NCBI GenBank assembly: GCA_963790965.1
Contig: CAWBQO010000004.1
Location: 15,169-79,168 of the forward strand
DNA length: 64,000 nucleotides
DNA from: CAWBQO01 sp963790965
GTDB taxonomy: Bacteria > Bacteroidota > Rhodothermia > Rhodothermales > DASSAV01
Reading direction: 5' to 3'
How positions within the stretch are numbered: the stretch's first letter is position 1; each line of letters begins with the position of its first letter. The notes under the pieces were generated by a model. It was not told where the DNA came from and searched no databases. It saw only the letters and a list, made by a program, of their open reading frames with translations. A program made the translations under genes and the position numbers. Of the stretch, positions 62,656 through 64,000 are shown piece by piece.

Positions 62656-63904
62656 TGCGATCTCGGCTGAAAGCAGGTCTGCCCCCGTGAAGGAGGGCCT
62701 GCCACTCATTAAATGGATGATCAACCGGCTCATTGCCGATCATCCGGGACGAGTCACCTTGCTGGCCGTGTGCCCGAACTCGGAGTCGGTTACCCGGGCG
62801 GCGCTGAAGGTCGCGCGCGAGGCGAACACGCCGATGCTGTTCGCCGCCACGCTGAACCAGGTGGACCGAGAAGGAAGCTACACCGGGTGGACGCCGGAAT
62901 CGTTCACGGCCTTTCTGCGAGCGGAGTCGGAGCGAATCGGACTCCAAACCCCCGCACTCGCCTGCCTCGACCATGGCGGGCCATGGCTGAAGGACCATCA
63001 TACGACCGCGGGGTTCACCCTCGAAGAGACGATGGGTGAGGTGAAGCGCTCGCTCGAGGCGTGCATCGACGCCGGTTACGCGCTGCTTCACATCGACCCG
63101 ACGGTTGATCGCTCCCTGGCCAAGGGTGAGCCGATGCCGATAGAATGGGTCGTGGAGCGAACCCTTGACATGATTGAACATGCCGAGGCTTACCGCAAGT
63201 ACGGACAGAAGCCTCCGATCAGCTACGAGGTCGGCACCGAGGAAGTGCATGGCGGCCTTGCAGACATGAGCACCTTTGAGCGCTTCCTCTCGAGGCTGGA
63301 CGGCGGCCTTCGATCGCTCCATCTCGACGGTGCGTGGCCGAGTTTCGTGGTTGGAAAGGTGGGAACGGACCTCGACACCACCTTCTTCGACCCCGACGTG
63401 GCGGCCCAGCTCACTCGCCGCGTCAAACCCTACGGGGCGCTGATCAAGGGCCACTATTCGGACTACGTGGAAAATCCGTTCCAATATCCTCTGAGCCACA
63501 TGGGCGGTGCGAACGTTGGGCCGGAGTTTACTGAAGAGGAGTTCATCGCTCTTGAAGACCTCGTTCGTCTGGAAGGCCTTCTTGGAAAGCAATCCCACTT
63601 CGAGTCGGCGCTGAGGGAGGCTGTTCTGAACAGCAATCGGTGGCAGAAGTGGCTTAAGGCGGACGAAAGAGGCCGCAACTTCAATGACCTCAGTGAGGGC
63701 CGGCAGCGCTGGTTGCTACGCACTTGCAGCCGCTACATCTGGAACAACGCCGACGTGCTAAGCGCTCGTGCCGATCTCTACCACAACGTGCGGGAACACA
63801 GGAACGCCGACCAGTTCGTTCTTTGGCGCATCGAACAGTCGATTATGAAGTACGTCCACGCGTTCAACCTTGTGGACTTCAACACGCGGCTTGGTCTGGA
63901 CTGA
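62648..63904 (+). CDS. GatZ/KbaZ-type tagatose-bisphosphate aldolase non-catalytic subunit or tagatose 6-phosphate kinase
   Basis: A 418-residue protein, close to GatZ/KbaZ/AgaZ in length. The start at 62648 is decided by a GGAGG at 62638-62642, unusual in this region, and overlaps the AgaS gene by 8 bases. Features include VCPNSESVTRAALKVARE, LDHGGPWLKDHH, HIDPTVD and EVGTEEVHGG, all conserved. GatZ/KbaZ chaperone the class II aldolase GatY/KbaY, while AgaZ has also been proposed as tagatose 6-phosphate kinase. Here no GatY-like gene is in the window and the operon already holds a PfkB kinase and a class I aldolase, so its job is unclear. Confidence 0.88.
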   Translation: MHNAISAESRSAPVKEGLPLIKWMINRLIADHPGRVTLLAVCPNSESVTRAALKVAREANTPMLFAATLNQVDREGSYTGWTPESFTAFLRAESERIGLQTPALACLDHGGPWLKDHHTTAGFTLEETMGEVKRSLEACIDAGYALLHIDPTVDRSLAKGEPMPIEWVVERTLDMIEHAEAYRKYGQKPPISYEVGTEEVHGGLADMSTFERFLSRLDGGLRSLHLDGAWPSFVVGKVGTDLDTTFFDPDVAAQLTRRVKPYGALIKGHYSDYVENPFQYPLSHMGGANVGPEFTEEEFIALEDLVRLEGLLGKQSHFESALREAVLNSNRWQKWLKADERGRNFNDLSEGRQRWLLRTCSRYIWNNADVLSARADLYHNVREHRNADQFVLWRIEQSIMKYVHAFNLVDFNTRLGLD

Positions 63905-63938
63905 TCGTCCCGAACGGGCACCCACGCCGTAACCCTTT

Positions 63939-64000
63939 TCACCGCGGCTCCCACTCGAGGACGGAGACCATCTGCGGGGGCAGGGGCTGAAGGGTCTCGG
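63939..64000 (-). CDS. 3' end of a minus-strand gene, possibly a glycoside hydrolase
   Basis: On the minus strand an open frame enters from the window edge and ends at TGA (63939-63941), reading ...ETLQPLPPQMVSVLEWEPR. LPPxSVxVLEW-like endings are common in the C-terminal beta-domain of GH51 and related enzymes. Only 19 codons are visible, so even the coding nature is a reasoned guess. It runs tail to tail with the GatZ-like gene, 34 bases away. Confidence 0.4.
   Translation of the reverse strand, partial: ETLQPLPPQMVSVLEWEPR

Overview
The window is about 62% G+C bacterial DNA that reads as a member of the Rhodothermota (Rhodothermus-like, in the wider Bacteroidota). The grounds are several type IX secretion (T9SS) C-terminal sorting domains with a PNPF or PNPY motif, a TonB-dependent receptor with a carboxypeptidase-regulatory-like N-terminus, a PorV/PorQ-family barrel, few Shine-Dalgarno sites, and a cellobiose 2-epimerase next to GH26 mannanases. 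This assignment is inferred from gene families; no marker gene is present.

About 53.6 kb (1-53579) is one polysaccharide-degradation superlocus with roughly 19 catalytic carbohydrate-active proteins in four blocks. (1) 1-14627, plus strand: beta-mannan/glucomannan genes (cellobiose 2-epimerase, three GH26, two GH5, a GH9, a GH94 phosphorylase and an aldo/keto reductase). (2) 14660-30214, minus strand, read from a divergent promoter region at 30215-30480: two GH31 alpha-xylosidase-like enzymes, two GH3, a GH2, a GH51-like enzyme and a GH29 fucosidase, which together suit stripping of xyloglucan side chains. A CE20-like acetylesterase (30481-33540) diverges from it. (3) 33693-46615: a LacI regulator, then a transport and surface module of a multidomain T9SS-exported glycan-binding candidate, a TonB-dependent receptor, a 1,122-residue EF-hand-containing exported protein of unknown function, a PorV-like barrel and a parvulin-type lipoprotein. 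No SusD is present. (4) 46674-53579: three GH16 and one GH3, pointing to beta-1,3-glucan (laminarin).

The predicted locations give a division of labour. Endo-acting enzymes carry T9SS tags or lipoprotein signals (cell surface), most exo-enzymes carry plain signal peptides (periplasm), and the epimerase, the GH94 phosphorylase and the aldo/keto reductase are cytoplasmic. Glucose 1-phosphate from GH94 could be passed on by the phosphoglucomutase at 56486-58138.

To the right lie a MarR-DoxX-YceI-WrbA operon (53695-55972) with a striking double-palindrome operator, a repeat-rich gene-free stretch (55973-56485), pgm, a 0.9-kb gene-poor gap, and a four-gene tagatose-type operon (59038-63904: PfkB kinase, LacD-like aldolase, AgaS, GatZ/KbaZ). 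The last 62 bases hold the end of a minus-strand gene.

The most unusual observation is the GH16 protein at 49902-51617. Its catalytic domain is interrupted by an F5/8-type C (CBM32-like) domain whose two halves are in reversed order, that is, a circularly permuted binding domain nested in an enzyme. The SusD-less receptor module at 35146-46615 is the best candidate for an undescribed glycan capture and uptake system.
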